Shown here piece after piece: positions 22,101-31,633 of a stretch of DNA of 64,000 nucleotides. A program made the position numbers and the translations under genes. The first letter of the stretch is position 1, and each line of letters starts with the position of its first letter. Under the pieces are notes generated by a model. The model was not told the origin of the DNA, ran no database searches, and was given only the letters and a program-made list of their open reading frames with translations. This DNA comes from Mercurialis annua (taxonomy: Eukaryota; Streptophyta; Magnoliopsida; Malpighiales; Euphorbiaceae), in contig NC_065577.1 of NCBI RefSeq assembly GCF_937616625.2, positions 38,903,001 to 38,967,000 of the forward strand. Direction: 5' to 3'.

Positions 22101-23235
22101 CTTCAAGATCTTGCATCTTTTCGAATAGGTACCTGTGACCGCACATATGGTTGCTTGCTCCTGAGTCGAGGTACCACAGAGTGCCATTATTGAACTCGAC
22201 TTCATTTTGAGCCATCAAGAGAACGCCTTCATTCACTTCGTCTTCTAAAGCTAGATTGGTTGTTTCTTCCACCTGTTTATCGGTTGTACAATCTTTTGCA
22301 AAATGCCCCATTTTACCACAATTATAACATTTGTCGGAATTGCAATCCTTCGCATAGTGACCATACTTGTAACACTTGTAGCACTCGATGTTGGAATAGT
22401 TCGACCGACCGCCTCTTCCTCGACCACGTCCTCTTCCACGCCAATTTGGCTGGCTGGACTGTCCTTTCTCCTTATAGTACCCTTCATGACTGTTGCCTTG
22501 ACCACCGCGACCATTTCCACGACTTCCACGGCCACGCCCTCTACCTCGAAAATTTTGAGAGTAGAGTACCTTTTCGTCTTTGATTGATGCCTTGGTTTGA
22601 AGTGCTTGCTCGAGTGTCTCCTCCTTTTTCTTCTTACGCTGTTCGTGTGCCTCGAGAGAACCGGCAAGCTCGTCAACTGTGAGCGTTGTAAGGTCCTTTG
22701 ACTCTTCTATTGCACACACAACATTCTCAAAATTGTCAGTTAATGATCTCAAAATCTTCTCCACAACTCGCGCATCCGTCAACGTTTCGCCATTGCGAAT
22801 GAGTTGGTTTACCACAGCTTGTACACGCGTGATATAGTCAGATACATTTTCTGACTCCTTCATCTTCATGCTCTCCAACTCGCCACGAAGAGTTTGGAGA
22901 CGCACTTGCTTAACTCTGTCGGCTCCTTTGAACACTTTTTCTAAAATGTCCCACGCTTCTTTTGAAGTAGTTGCACCAGCAATTTTCTCAAAGCCCGACT
23001 CGTCAACGGCTCGGAACAGCATGTATAGTGCCGCCTTATCCTTCGATCGCGCCTCTTTCAACGCCTTGTTTTGAGCCGCCGTATATCCCGTTGTATTTGC
23101 TGGTTCTTCAAAACCTTCTTCGACCACCTCCCACGCATCTTGAGATCCGAGAAGAGCTTTCATTTGAATGCTCCAGTTCTCGTAGTTCGCCTTCGTTAGT
23201 CGTGGTAGCGACATCTGACCCATCACATTCGCCAT
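19186..23235 (-). CDS. Copia Gag-Pol polyprotein, intact
   Basis: A single frame of 1,349 codons from the ATG at 23233-23235; the frame is open upstream into the primer-binding site, but no earlier ATG fits. Order of domains: Gag of the UBN2 type with LTKANYENWSIQMK at the start; RGRGRG-rich linker; two zinc knuckles CYKCYKYGHYAKDC and CYNCGKMGHFAKDC; aspartic protease WYLDSGASNHM; integrase zinc site (HLRFGHLHH...CEEC), then HTDICGP, RSDRGGEY and NGVAERKNRT supplying D, D and E; reverse transcriptase with YVDDLIF; RNase H with YSDSDWCGD and STCEAEYVA. This pol order (integrase before RT) defines copia; the layout is Tork/Tnt1-like. All catalytic residues are present and there is no stop, so it may be autonomous. 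Confidence 0.96.
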   Translation of the reverse strand: MANVMGQMSLPRLTKANYENWSIQMKALLGSQDAWEVVEEGFEEPANTTGYTAAQNKALKEARSKDKAALYMLFRAVDESGFEKIAGATTSKEAWDILEKVFKGADRVKQVRLQTLRGELESMKMKESENVSDYITRVQAVVNQLIRNGETLTDARVVEKILRSLTDNFENVVCAIEESKDLTTLTVDELAGSLEAHEQRKKKKEETLEQALQTKASIKDEKVLYSQNFRGRGRGRGSRGNGRGGQGNSHEGYYKEKGQSSQPNWRGRGRGRGRGGRSNYSNIECYKCYKYGHYAKDCNSDKCYNCGKMGHFAKDCTTDKQVEETTNLALEDEVNEGVLLMAQNEVEFNNGTLWYLDSGASNHMCGHRYLFEKMQDLEDGYVSFGDASKVEIKGKGTVCYLQKDGLIGSIQNVYYVPDLKTNILSMGQLTEKGYSILLKDRVLHLKDNKGRLVARVEMGRNRMYKLNLRSVREKCLQIDVEDKASLWHLRFGHLHHGGIKELANKNMVHGLPDLNYEGKFCEECVLGKQTRISFQKRAVYQAKHTLELIHTDICGPITPKSFSGKRYFISFIDDFSRKTWVYFLKEKSEAFEVFKKFKMMVEKATGRHIKAVRSDRGGEYTSTLFMEYCEEQGIRRFLTAPYSPQQNGVAERKNRTILDMVRSMLKSKKLPKEFWAEAVQCAIYVQNRCPHVKLNDQTPQEAWSGQKPTVSHLKVFGSVAYAHVPDQRRTKLEDKSKKYIFIGYDEKTKGYKLLDPLSKKVTVSRDVRVNEASEWDWNNSTEVIIEVGESSVVAPTSIPTNSETTDDEDEPRQPKMRSLQDLYDSTNEVHLVCLLADSENISFEEAVRDKKWQTAMNEEIEAIDRNNTWELSELPKGSQPIGVKWVFKKKMNAQGEIERYKARLVVKGYKQKIGIDYDEVFAPVARMETIRLLISQAAQFKWPIYQMDVKSAFLNGVLEEDIYIEQPPGYMKVGEEKKVLKLKKALYGLKQAPRAWNTRIDTYFKENGFKQCPYEHGLYTKKNGGNVLFVALYVDDLIFMGNNDEMIEEFKGTMTREFEMTDLGLMKFFLGLEVRQVETGIFVSQETYAKEILKKYKMTNCNPVSTPMEPGAKLSKFDGGERVDASKYRSLVGSLRYLTCTRPDLSLSVGIVSRFMEEPVYSHWKALKRILRYIQGTVSHGLFYSQTENYKLIGYSDSDWCGDIDDRKSTSGYVFFMGDTAFTWLSKKQPIVTLSTCEAEYVAASWCVCHAIWLKNLLSKIERKQLSATVIQVDNKSAIELAKNPVNHERSKHIDVRFHFIRDHVKEGSVELVHVASQDQVADIFTKPLPKVLLDKYKKMIGMTDGRII

Positions 23236-23236
23236 T

Positions 23237-23249
23237 GGCTCTGATACCA
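23237..23249 (-). promoter_or_regulatory. Copia primer-binding site
   Basis: The minus strand reads TGGTATCAGAGCC three bases inside the 5' LTR, complementary to initiator-Met tRNA. Confidence 0.93.
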
Positions 23250-23252
23250 ATT

Positions 23253-23504
23253 TGTAAAAACAGATTTGAACTCACAACTGCTATACTGTTTCTGTATTAC
23301 TCTGAGTTTTTTTTACAAACAAAATCAAAATGGCCTTTATATAGACTTCAGCCACTACTCTGCTAAACAAAACTGAAAAGCAATAAATTCTATCAAAATC
23401 ATAACTATCACCCTTTGGCCTTTCAACTACAATAGACCCTTGAACTTCACTAACGTCTAAATTTAAAACCCACAAAGTAGATAACATTTAATGTTTATTC
23501 AACA
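23253..23504 (-). repeat. Copia 5' LTR
   Basis: Identical by eye to the 3' LTR at 18918-19169. It carries the element's promoter in the sense direction of the disrupted host gene. Confidence 0.95.
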
Positions 23505-24660
23505 GACATCGTCGCACCTGGATTGTTTGCGAGACGATGGAGCCTTCGAGACTCGATCAAAGCAGACGCCACGAGAGTGAGGATGGTCAAGACATGGCTT
23601 AACCCGATACCCAAAGAGATTCTAAGTTTGTTATATCGTGGGATAATGAGAAAGTCGACAGTTACTAACGAAAGAAATACAGTTGGTATCGAAAAGAGTC
23701 CGAAACAGCTGGCTGGTATTACGAAGGGTCCGATGCGCCTGTTCATAGTTAGGGCTTGAAGTACTATTAGGTAGTTAAACATAATGCCAGAGGTGTGCAA
23801 GAAAATGTCAGTTAAAAACAACGGGGTGGTTTTAATTAAGTATTTGACTTCGTGTAATTCGTCTTTGTCTTTAAAAGATTTATCAGTCCATGTTCGTGGT
23901 CGATAAACAGAACTTCCAATCAAAAACCAGAATAATCCTATCACATTATAAGCGCAACAAATTCCAAATAAGAAACCCCAATCTTGGTATTCTGCTCCCA
24001 AAATGATAAACGGGACCAGAGTTGCCACGGCAAAACATTTAAGAGATATAAAATGCGTGATCCTGAAACCCATAGCTGCTGGTGGCTCATCAAACTGATC
24101 TCTTCTCAAAAATCGGTAAGAATTAATTACGGATTCAGATCCTAATAAAGCTAGTGTTATGGCTACTAACACAGCTCCAAATTGATGTTTTGCTGATGTC
24201 GCATGTAGTACAGTTAACATGAGCGTACCCTATAAAATTAGACACTTAATTAAATCTGCACCCAAAAAAGCTGAGTTACCAAAATATAATAAAATGCTGA
24301 CTTACTTACCAGTAAGGAAATGAAGGAAAAAACCGTAATAATACGGAAAGAGCCGTAGAAGGAAAAATCTGCAACAGCTCCGCCAAGTCCGACCATGTAA
24401 GCGAAACCAAAAATCAAACAGCAGATTTGAATGGCGGTGATGCTCTTTATATTGCACTCAAACATCAAAAACACTAATAAATTGATGGAAACCCCATAAG
24501 TTGATGATAAGAACCACCCCCAAGATACTGCATGAATATAGATATTAGTATATCAGTTTAATATATTCAATTATAGTATTCAACTGGACGAAGATGATGA
24601 GTTTTAATTACGATTAAGTACGCCATCGCGGCCTACGATAATTTCCTCCGTTTCTTCCAT

Positions 24661-25282
24661 TTTTGTTTCACTTCAAAGTTTTTTTTTCTGTTTTTGAAAA
24701 TACTAATAGAGTTACTGTTCTGATTATGAGGAAAAAATATTATGTAGATAAGATGTGTGTTTTTTTAAATTTTCAAATTTGAATCCCATTTTATCCCTGA
24801 TTTGTTTTTGTCAACGTGATTTTAGGAGGAGGATATTTGACCGAAAAAGGAAAAGACATCAGGTGGTATAACATGTCAAGATATTATTATAATTTTAGGT
24901 TGAGTTAACATGCGTGGGACATATAGAATACGTTGCCCGCCACCCGACCGAAAGACTCACTCGCCATGTCAGGTACGCGACACGCGTCGGATCCGGATTA
25001 GTCAGGACGAAACTCTGAAAACCGGATGAGCTTATCCAAAAGAATGCGTAGGACATACAATACGTTGGTCATATTTGGCGCATTAAAATGTTTTTTACAT
25101 TTCAATAATTTTCTTTATTATATTTTTAATAATCGAAGTTTTATTTTCGTTTGAAAATTATTCATTCATTTCTTGTATAATTTTGCTTATGTGGCAGCAA
25201 AAACATAGTTGCTGATTCAATTTTGCCATATAAAAGTACAACGTCATAAGTAAAACAATAGAATATTATATTAAAGATAAAA
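24661..25282. promoter_or_regulatory. Upstream region of NPF copy 2
   Basis: The reverse complement of the upstream DNA of copy 1 (about 4304-4845), so it was duplicated with the gene. It holds a stretch of about 109 bp (24935-25043) with high GC that is absent from copy 1 and flanked by a short duplication (ATGCGTRGGACATA). Part of this upstream DNA is repeated again at 26697-27490. Confidence 0.6.
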
Positions 25283-26201
25283 GATACAAAAAAATCTCTA
25301 TTGTTTTCATAAAAATACACATCACTCCTTTTATTTTTTAAAGGGTAATCTCCTGAAAATCCCCCAACCTTTCAATCCCCTTTCGTTTGCACCCTCACCT
25401 TTTAAAATCCTCAATTTTACCCAAATTATCACCTTTCATTTTCAATTGCACACTAGAAGTATTAAATTAGCATTTTTTCACTGGAAAAAAGTTCAAATTG
25501 ATAATTTATATTTTAATTCATATTCTAAATAGTTTTCAATGTTTGAATTTTACCAATTAAAGTGGTAAAGTTGAATAAAAGTGGACGTAAAATTTAGTAA
25601 TTTATGAAATATTTTTTTTAGGAAATATGTGTTTATTGTTGAAATTTAAACATTGAGAACTATTTAGAATATGAATTAAAATATAAAGTATCGATTTCAA
25701 CTTTTCCGGTGAAAAAGGCCAATTTAATATTTTTAGGGTGCAATTGAAAGTCAAAGATGGTAATTTGGGTGTTATTTGGTGATTTTGAAAGGTGCGGGTG
25801 CAAACGAAGGGAATTTGAAAGGTGAGGGGTTTTTCAGGGGTTAAGCCTTTTTTAAAAATATGATAAAGCCTTTTTTGTTTTAAATAGAACAAATAACTCT
25901 TTTCATCCAGTATCATTAGAGACACTCGTTAATAGCTGACATGACTCTTATAATTATATAGAAAAAAACTCTTATAATTATACAGGGAAAAAGTTTAAAA
26001 ATAATTTTAATATTTAAAATATTTACCGAATATTTGAGAGGGTAAGTGTCCCAAAAGTAAACTAAATGGGTATATTGTTCGATTTTAAAATAATAAAAGT
26101 TTAATTGTTCAATTTTAAAAACAGGAGGACATAATTATGCCCAAAAAGGATAAAAAGACTAATTTGTACTTTTAAGAAAAATTCGAGAATTTTTTTATAC
26201 C
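25283..26201. mobile_element. Inverted-repeat MITE, GGTATAAAAA family (copy 2), with nested MITE
   Basis: Corresponds to 3569-3924 on the other strand: the outer ends GATACAAAAAAATC and TTTTTTATACC still pair. A Mutator-type MITE at 25343-25847 is nested within. Confidence 0.55.
25343..25847. mobile_element. Mutator-type MITE with 9-bp TSD, nested
   Basis: 505 bp with long imperfect inverted repeats (left GGGTAATCTCCTGAAAA, right end complement GGCTTAACCCCTGAAAA; both continue through CTTCGTTTGCACCC). The TSD TTTTTTAAA stands at 25334-25342 and 25848-25856. The corresponding place in NPF copy 1 (near 3870) is uninterrupted. Confidence 0.88.
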
Positions 26202-26696
26202 TACCTATATAAAGTTTTGCCTAAAATAAATAATTAACTTTCTGTTATAATAAAAATAAAAATTACACTATAAAAATATAGCAATAAAGTGTAGATATTC
26301 TATAATTTGTTTTTTTTTGTTTAAATAATAGATATATTAGCACAACCACAAGAAATGGTAGGCAAAAAGCAAAAAACGATTACAAAGTCTCAAACTCTCA
26401 AGAAGAAATCTAGACTCCTAAAAACATCGTTGCTATCATAAACAAAAAAAGAGTTGTGATATTTATAATGTATCACACTCTTATTTATACAAATGCAAAC
26501 TAAGTCCGACTAATCTGTCGCCTCGTTAATTGCAAAATATATTAACACTCAGTTAATCTTTTATTTTCTTAAAAATGAATAATGTTAATTATCAAAACCA
26601 AATAGATTTATGTGATTGACATCTACAAAAAAAACCTTTAATAACATAAAAAAAGAGTTCGACAAAAAGAACACAATTGAATTGGCGCAGCTCATA
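26202..26696. other. AT-rich flank, end of the NPF duplication
   Basis: Matches 3340-3540 reversed up to about 26640. No gene is visible. Confidence 0.45.
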
Positions 26697-27490
26697 TTTT
26701 GAAAATACTAATAGAGGTACTGTTCTGATTATGAGGAAAAAATATTATGTAGATAAGATGTGTGTTTTCTTAAATTTTCAAATTTGAATCCCATTTTATC
26801 CCAGATTTGTTTTTGTCAACGTGATTTTAGGAGGAGGATATTTGACCGAAAAAGGAAAAGACATCAGGTGGTATGACATGTAAAGATATAATTAAAATAG
26901 GCCTAATTATTTAAAAAATCCCACCTTTAAATAATTTTTCATTTATACCCTGATCTAGAAAAAAATTCATTTGTACCCTTTTTTTGATTTTTTCGTTTTC
27001 AATTGTACCCCAAAATTTTATTTTTTGACAATTTAATTAATTAAAAAATGAAAACATTAAAAATAAATAAATAGAAGGGTTATATCATCTTTTTTCTATT
27101 TAAAAAAATACAAATAAATTAAAAAATGAAGGATTATTTTAAGTTTTTTCTAAATAAAAAAGTTCAATTTAGTGCTTTAGGGTAGAGTTGAAAACGAAAA
27201 TTCAAAAAAAGGGTACAAATGAATTTTTTCCTAGATCATGGTATAAACGAAAAAATATTATAAGGTGGGTTTTTTTTTAAGTAATTAGACCATTAAAATA
27301 TATGATATCATGTAGCAGTTCTTCAAATAAAATTTTAATTTTAGGTTTTTTTTATGAGAAATTTTAGGTTGAGTTAAAATTCGTTGGACATATACAATAC
27401 TTCGGTCATATATGGCAGATTAAAATGTTTTTTACATTTCAATAAATTTCTTTATTATATTTTTAATAATCGAGGTTTTATTGTTTGAAA
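26697..27490. repeat. Second tandem copy of the NPF upstream region
   Basis: Repeats 24697-24890 (from GAAAATACTAATAGAG onward) and then about 25060-25140 in the same orientation, but no exons follow, so it is an extra, gene-less promoter copy. A MITE is inserted at 26900-27291. Confidence 0.8.
26900..27291. mobile_element. Mutator-type MITE with 9-bp TSD and empty site
   Basis: 392 bp; the ends GGCCTAATTATTTAAAAAA and the complement of TTAAGTAATTAGACC pair. The TSD ATTAAAATA is at 26891-26899 and 27292-27300. NPF copy 1 (about 4605-4625, reverse strand) carries the uninterrupted target. Confidence 0.9.
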
Positions 27491-27914
27491 ATCTATATCT
27501 ATATTTATATTTATATACTTATATAATTGAGAGGACCAACGGAGGCTTTTTATTGATTCTCACTAAATAGAATTTTCTCATTAATTCTCACCAAATAGAG
27601 TATTCTCATCGGTTTCCACTTTTTTTAAATCACTTATTTAAACTACATTTATTTTAATGAGTGTTCTAATCTATATTAACTTATGATCTCTACAGATTAT
27701 AGTGTTCTAATATATATTAAATTCTTATATCTAACTTTTTTAAACTACTTATTTTAATTAAATTTTTTTAATTAGCTTTTCAATTTCAGTTATGTTTATT
27801 CAATTTTTTTTTAAAATTCTATTACACTACAAACTCTTTTTACTCTATTTTTATATTAATCGGCAAATTCAACTAATTAACATGTTTCCACTATTTACAG
27901 TAAAGAATCTAATT
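27491..27914. other. AT-rich intergenic DNA
   Basis: Starts with TATATT-type repeats, then weak repeats of a TCTCACYAAATAGA motif near 27555-27605. No coding or named element. Confidence 0.4.
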
Positions 27915-28188
27915 TACTACAAGAAATACTAGAATTAGCAACAAACTTTTTTACTGCTAATAGTGCTAAACTTGTTACTATTAACATATAGCAACAAAAA
28001 AATTGTGACATGTTGCTGCTAATAAAACATTGCCTTAAATAATTGGTAACAAAATTTACTGTAAAATGCTGCTATAACTTAACTAATGACAGCAACTTTC
28101 AAAATTAATGCTGCAAAATATTTTTTAGCAGCAAAAAAAAAATTAGTTGCAAAAATATTTGTTGCAAAAAGCAGAATTTTTTGTAGTG
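27915..28188. mobile_element. CACTA-like MITE (degenerate)
   Basis: The left end TACTACAAGAAATACTAGAA and the right end TTTTTTGTAGTG are inverted, and GCAACA-type repeats fill the interior on both strands. The expected 3-bp TSD is not conserved and the first base is changed, so the call is tentative. Confidence 0.5.
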
Positions 28189-28443
28189 TAAGTGGCATGT
28201 ATCACACAAATTTTGTACCATTTTAAACAATCAAAATTATAGTCTTAAAATCAATTAAGGGAGAAGAAACCTAAAATCCGGTAATCTATACCGGATTGCT
28301 AAACACCGCCCCTTTTTACTTAGTACCGCACAGCCACATTACATATTTGCCCTTTTCACTTTTTCAATAGAAAACCAATTCATAAAAAAAAACCTAAATC
28401 CTCTCAACTCATTCAACTTTTCACAAATTCATATTTTACGAAA

Positions 28444-31400
28444 ATGTCGGATTCGGAACGAGATAGAAATCGACAACCTCCGGTAAGTTTTTTTTTTATT
28501 AATTTCGATTTTTTTTGTTTAAAAAACAATTAAAAAAAGAGACGTCGGGATTTCACGTCCCCTCCGGAGGAGGGAACGCCGGAAACCGGCGTCCCCTCTT
28601 CCGGAGGGGACGTGAAATCCCACGTTCCCTCCGGAAGAGGGAACGTGGATTGCCCACATTCCCTCCGGAAGAGGGAACGTGGATTGCCCACGTTCCCTCT
28701 TCCGGAGGGAACGTGCGGCGTCCCCTCCGGAAGAGGGGACGCCGAAAACGGCGTCCCCTCTTCCGGAGGGGACAGCGTAGACCCACGTCCCCTCCGGAAG
28801 GGGGGACACCGTTTTCGGCGTCCCCCCTTCCGGAGGGGACGTGGGCGTCCGGCGTCCCCTCTTCCGGAGGGGACGCCGGACGCCCGTTCCGGGATTTAAA
28901 AAAATTTGAAATTTTTTAAAAAAAAAATAAAAATTTAAATCTAATTATTGTTTTTTTAAAATAAAAAACAATAAAATAAATAATTATTTGAAATAAATTA
29001 AATAATTTTAGAAATTTATTTAATTTAATATATATTATTTCTATAATTTAAATTATTATAATTGCAGGGCGGAAAGCGTAGGGGGAAGTCGTTTTTTGCC
29101 CCAGAATTAGGGGGATCGGGAGCCCGTCACGTTACGACGCGTAAAGTTTCTGCCTCAGCTCGACGGAAGAAACAAGCGCATACTTCTCCCGATGACGTCC
29201 GCATTTCTGTTGAGGATCTTAGAGAGTCTGATGATTTTGAGAGCTCAGAGGACGAGCCAAGTGAAAAAATTTACATTTCTAAACGGAAAAAGGGTGCAGG
29301 TGGTCGGTTCGTTGGCGACTCGTCATCAGGTAAATATAATTAAATGATTATAATTAATTTAATAATATTGTCAAAAAAATTAAATGTAATTTAATTATGT
29401 TTAATGTTATTTTCAGGGTCGAACAGACGACCTGAAGAGGTTGACGTGTGGACCGTTACTGGTCCAGTACCTGGTGGACCCGAGGATGACACTGTTATTC
29501 CTAGTTTTCTCGGGCATGTCGCTTCTCGGCTATGGGATGGGGCGGACAGAGGCGTGCTGAAGTGTCAGACTAGACATGGAGCTCTGAAGAAGCTGAGACA
29601 GTGGTATGAGACGGCCTCAGAGGAGGTTAAGGTGCTGATAGACGGGACTGAGATATCACATCTCCCGTTTATCATGTTTGATCATCTGGATATCCCGCTC
29701 CTTTCTGCATTTGTGGAGCGATGGCAGCCAGATACAAACTCTTTTCACATGCCATTCGGGGAGATGACCATCACATTACATGACGTGTGGCATATTCTTC
29801 GGATTCCAGTTGCTGGGGCTATGGTTTCAGGTGCGATATTCTGTTATATTTTTTACATTTAAATTTTGCGTTAAAATTAAAATTTATTATTAAAATATTT
29901 AATTTGAGATTTTGTAATTTATTAGGTTTAATAATTCTTTAATTACGTCTCATTATTATGTTAGGTAAATTTAATATTATTTAGGATAAGTTAATTGTTT
30001 TAGGTTATTTAATAAAATATTTAGACAAATTAGTTGTTTAATGTGGATTGTGTTTTGGTTTGCCAATTGTAATTTCTTTGCAGGACTTCCCTGAAAAATG
30101 GGTGATGCTCATTTTTAGGGGAAGTGCTGCCCAATTTTTTCTAGAAATTTACGTACCTATTGCGTGATATTAATTTAAATTGCGAAATTATGTTTTCAGG
30201 TCAGCCGAATAAGGCTCAGCTGATGGCTTACTGCGTACAGATTTTAGGTATTTTACCAGAGGATCTGGTGAGTAAGACGAGCAAGCATTTTGCCCAGGGA
30301 GGTGTGCTGATTGAGTCGATCATCAGCTTATGTAGGCATGGCCGTACTGCAGAGGTGGAGGCAATAGCCTGGATCTGGTTGACGTTAGGTTGCACTCTAT
30401 TCACTGACAAGAGTGGCCATCGGATTAGACCTGCAACCATATGGGAGGTGCGGGAGGGAGTCACAGATACGAGTACAGTTTCCTGGGGCTCAGCTACACT
30501 AGCTTATCTCTATCGGCAGCTTGGAATCTCATCGAGAGGAGACTGCTCGGGTTTGACTGGGTGTCTGACACTGCTGCAGACATGGATTTATGAGTACTTT
30601 CCATACTTCCGGCCCCAGCGAGAGCGGCTGTTGATCGAGTCTCATCTTCCTCGAGCTTCTAGCTAGAGTGCTACTGGGTCAGATTGTTCAGCCACCCGAC
30701 TTCGGTCCTTGCGAGCTCGTTTGGACACGCTGACTGCTGAGGAGGTATGTAAATTTGTTAATTTATTAGTTAAATTTTATTTTATTACGATCGCTATATT
30801 TTAATTTTTGTTTTGTAATTTTTTAACAGATCACATGGCTCCCTTTTGGCGGCGAGCCTGCTGCCAGCGTAGAGCACACTGCATATTATGGCTGGATAGC
30901 GTACCGGGACATTGTCGAGCCGTACATGCCGTCTAGGGTGCTGCGACAGCTGGGTTATGTGCAGACTGTACCTGTGCCAATTTGTCGGCCAATAGGGGTT
31001 GTTAGGTCCTGGAAGTCACTCAAGTACTCTGTGGACATGAGTGTGACGATTGCGGTTGACATGTGGAACGCTTTTCCGGTCATGTACAAGCTGCCGTTAA
31101 TGGGATTTGAGGAAGCCCACGTTATTGCTGGAGGATGCCATCCAGTGTACCTGGACTGGTTCGAGCGCCATTCGCACCCCCGTATCCTTCCTGGCAGAGA
31201 TCTTCCACGACGACATCCTCCCCGCAGCAACAACGATTATGTAAGTTTTCATTTTATAATTTAGTGAATATTACATATATTTAACATATTGAATTTACTT
31301 GTCTATTTATGGTATTACAGTGGATGACGCTGGTGACCACCGAGTTCGAGCATTTCATCCAAAAAGTCAGCACGATTACCGCCCAACATAGACAGCACTG

Positions 31401-31494
31401 CGAATTTGACGGCATTCCGGAGTTGGAGACTGAGACGGAGGAGGCCAGCACTACTTTGGAGAGAGTCATTGCCGCTTGGCGCAGTGCTGACTGA
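28444..31494 (+). pseudogene. Plant mobile domain (MAIN-like) protein gene, one in-frame stop
   Basis: Six exons join in frame at GT-AG borders: 28444-28482, 29068-29329, 29417-29830, 30200-30744, 30830-31240 and 31321-31494 (615 codons). After a basic, serine-rich N-terminus comes the plant mobile domain (LPFIMFDHLDIPLLSAFVERW, then TFHMP-like NSFHMPFGEMTITLHDVW), which host MAIN/MAIL1 proteins share with transposon-borne relatives. Later exons keep the family pattern AVEAIAWIW-like AEVEAIAWIWLTLGC and LAYLYRQLG, and ITWLPFGGEP. One TAG at 30664-30666 (ASS-stop-SATG) interrupts exon 4; both sides remain open, so the stop is recent, or splicing avoids it. Intron 1 contains the left palindrome array. 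In host plants PMD proteins help silence transposons and hold genome stability; the role in a transposon is unknown. Confidence 0.82.
28545..28886. repeat. GC-rich palindrome array, left (TCCGGA core)
   Basis: About ten hairpin-forming units of the type GTCCCCTCTTCCGGAGGGGAC, joined by short GGCGTC, ACGTGG or CGCCGG links in alternating orientation. It stands out sharply from the AT-rich surroundings and lies in intron 1 of the PMD gene, about 250 bp inside the element end. Frames read here are by-products of the repeat. Confidence 0.93.
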
Positions 31495-31633
31495 GTGCTG
31501 TTAGTATATGTTGTATGTTTATATTATTAGTACTTTTTTCTGATTATGGACTTGTTTTTTTTTTAGATGTTAATTTCTAGAGAATTTTTTTATATTATGT
31601 ACGTGTTTGTTTTTATGCAATTTTACAATCAAC

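Larger units (their letters stand above)
18918..23504 (-). mobile_element. Complete Ty1/copia retrotransposon inside an NPF exon
   Basis: 4,587 bp, with LTRs at 18918-19169 and 23253-23504 that are identical by eye over 252 bp, a primer-binding site next to the upstream LTR, a polypurine tract next to the other, and a single long open frame. The TSD GACAT (18913-18917, 23505-23509) is perfect. Identical LTRs and an open frame mean very recent insertion and a possibly active element. Confidence 0.96.
18552..24660 (-). pseudogene. NPF transporter-like gene, copy 2, split by a copia insertion
   Basis: An inverted duplicate of the gene at 4846-6362 with the same exon plan: exon 1 24612-24660, exon 2 24310-24527, exon 3 23510-24229 continued at 18552-18917 beyond the retrotransposon. 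All lengths and phases equal copy 1, and apart from the insertion the frame is open. Only about a dozen residues differ, for example FISLKCF for FISDKCF and FTNWLPH for FTHWLPH. The 4,587-bp element and its 5-bp TSD lie in the codons for the stretch TMSALW, so the present gene would lose its last about 120 residues, including the final transmembrane helices. The element has the same orientation, so its LTR may end the transcript. See copy 1 for family and caveats. Confidence 0.85.

Noticed and set aside
25602..25925. 107-codon minus-strand frame
   Set aside because: It covers one arm of the nested MITE and its flank; composition is that of AT-rich non-coding DNA.
28545..28886. CRISPR-like repeat array
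   Set aside because: No constant repeat with unique spacers; units are palindromes in alternating orientation within a plant transposon.
28515..28919. Four open frames rich in Pro, Gly, Arg (PSGGGN/FRRGR repeats)
   Set aside because: By-products of the GC-rich palindrome array; present on both strands and in an intron of the PMD gene.
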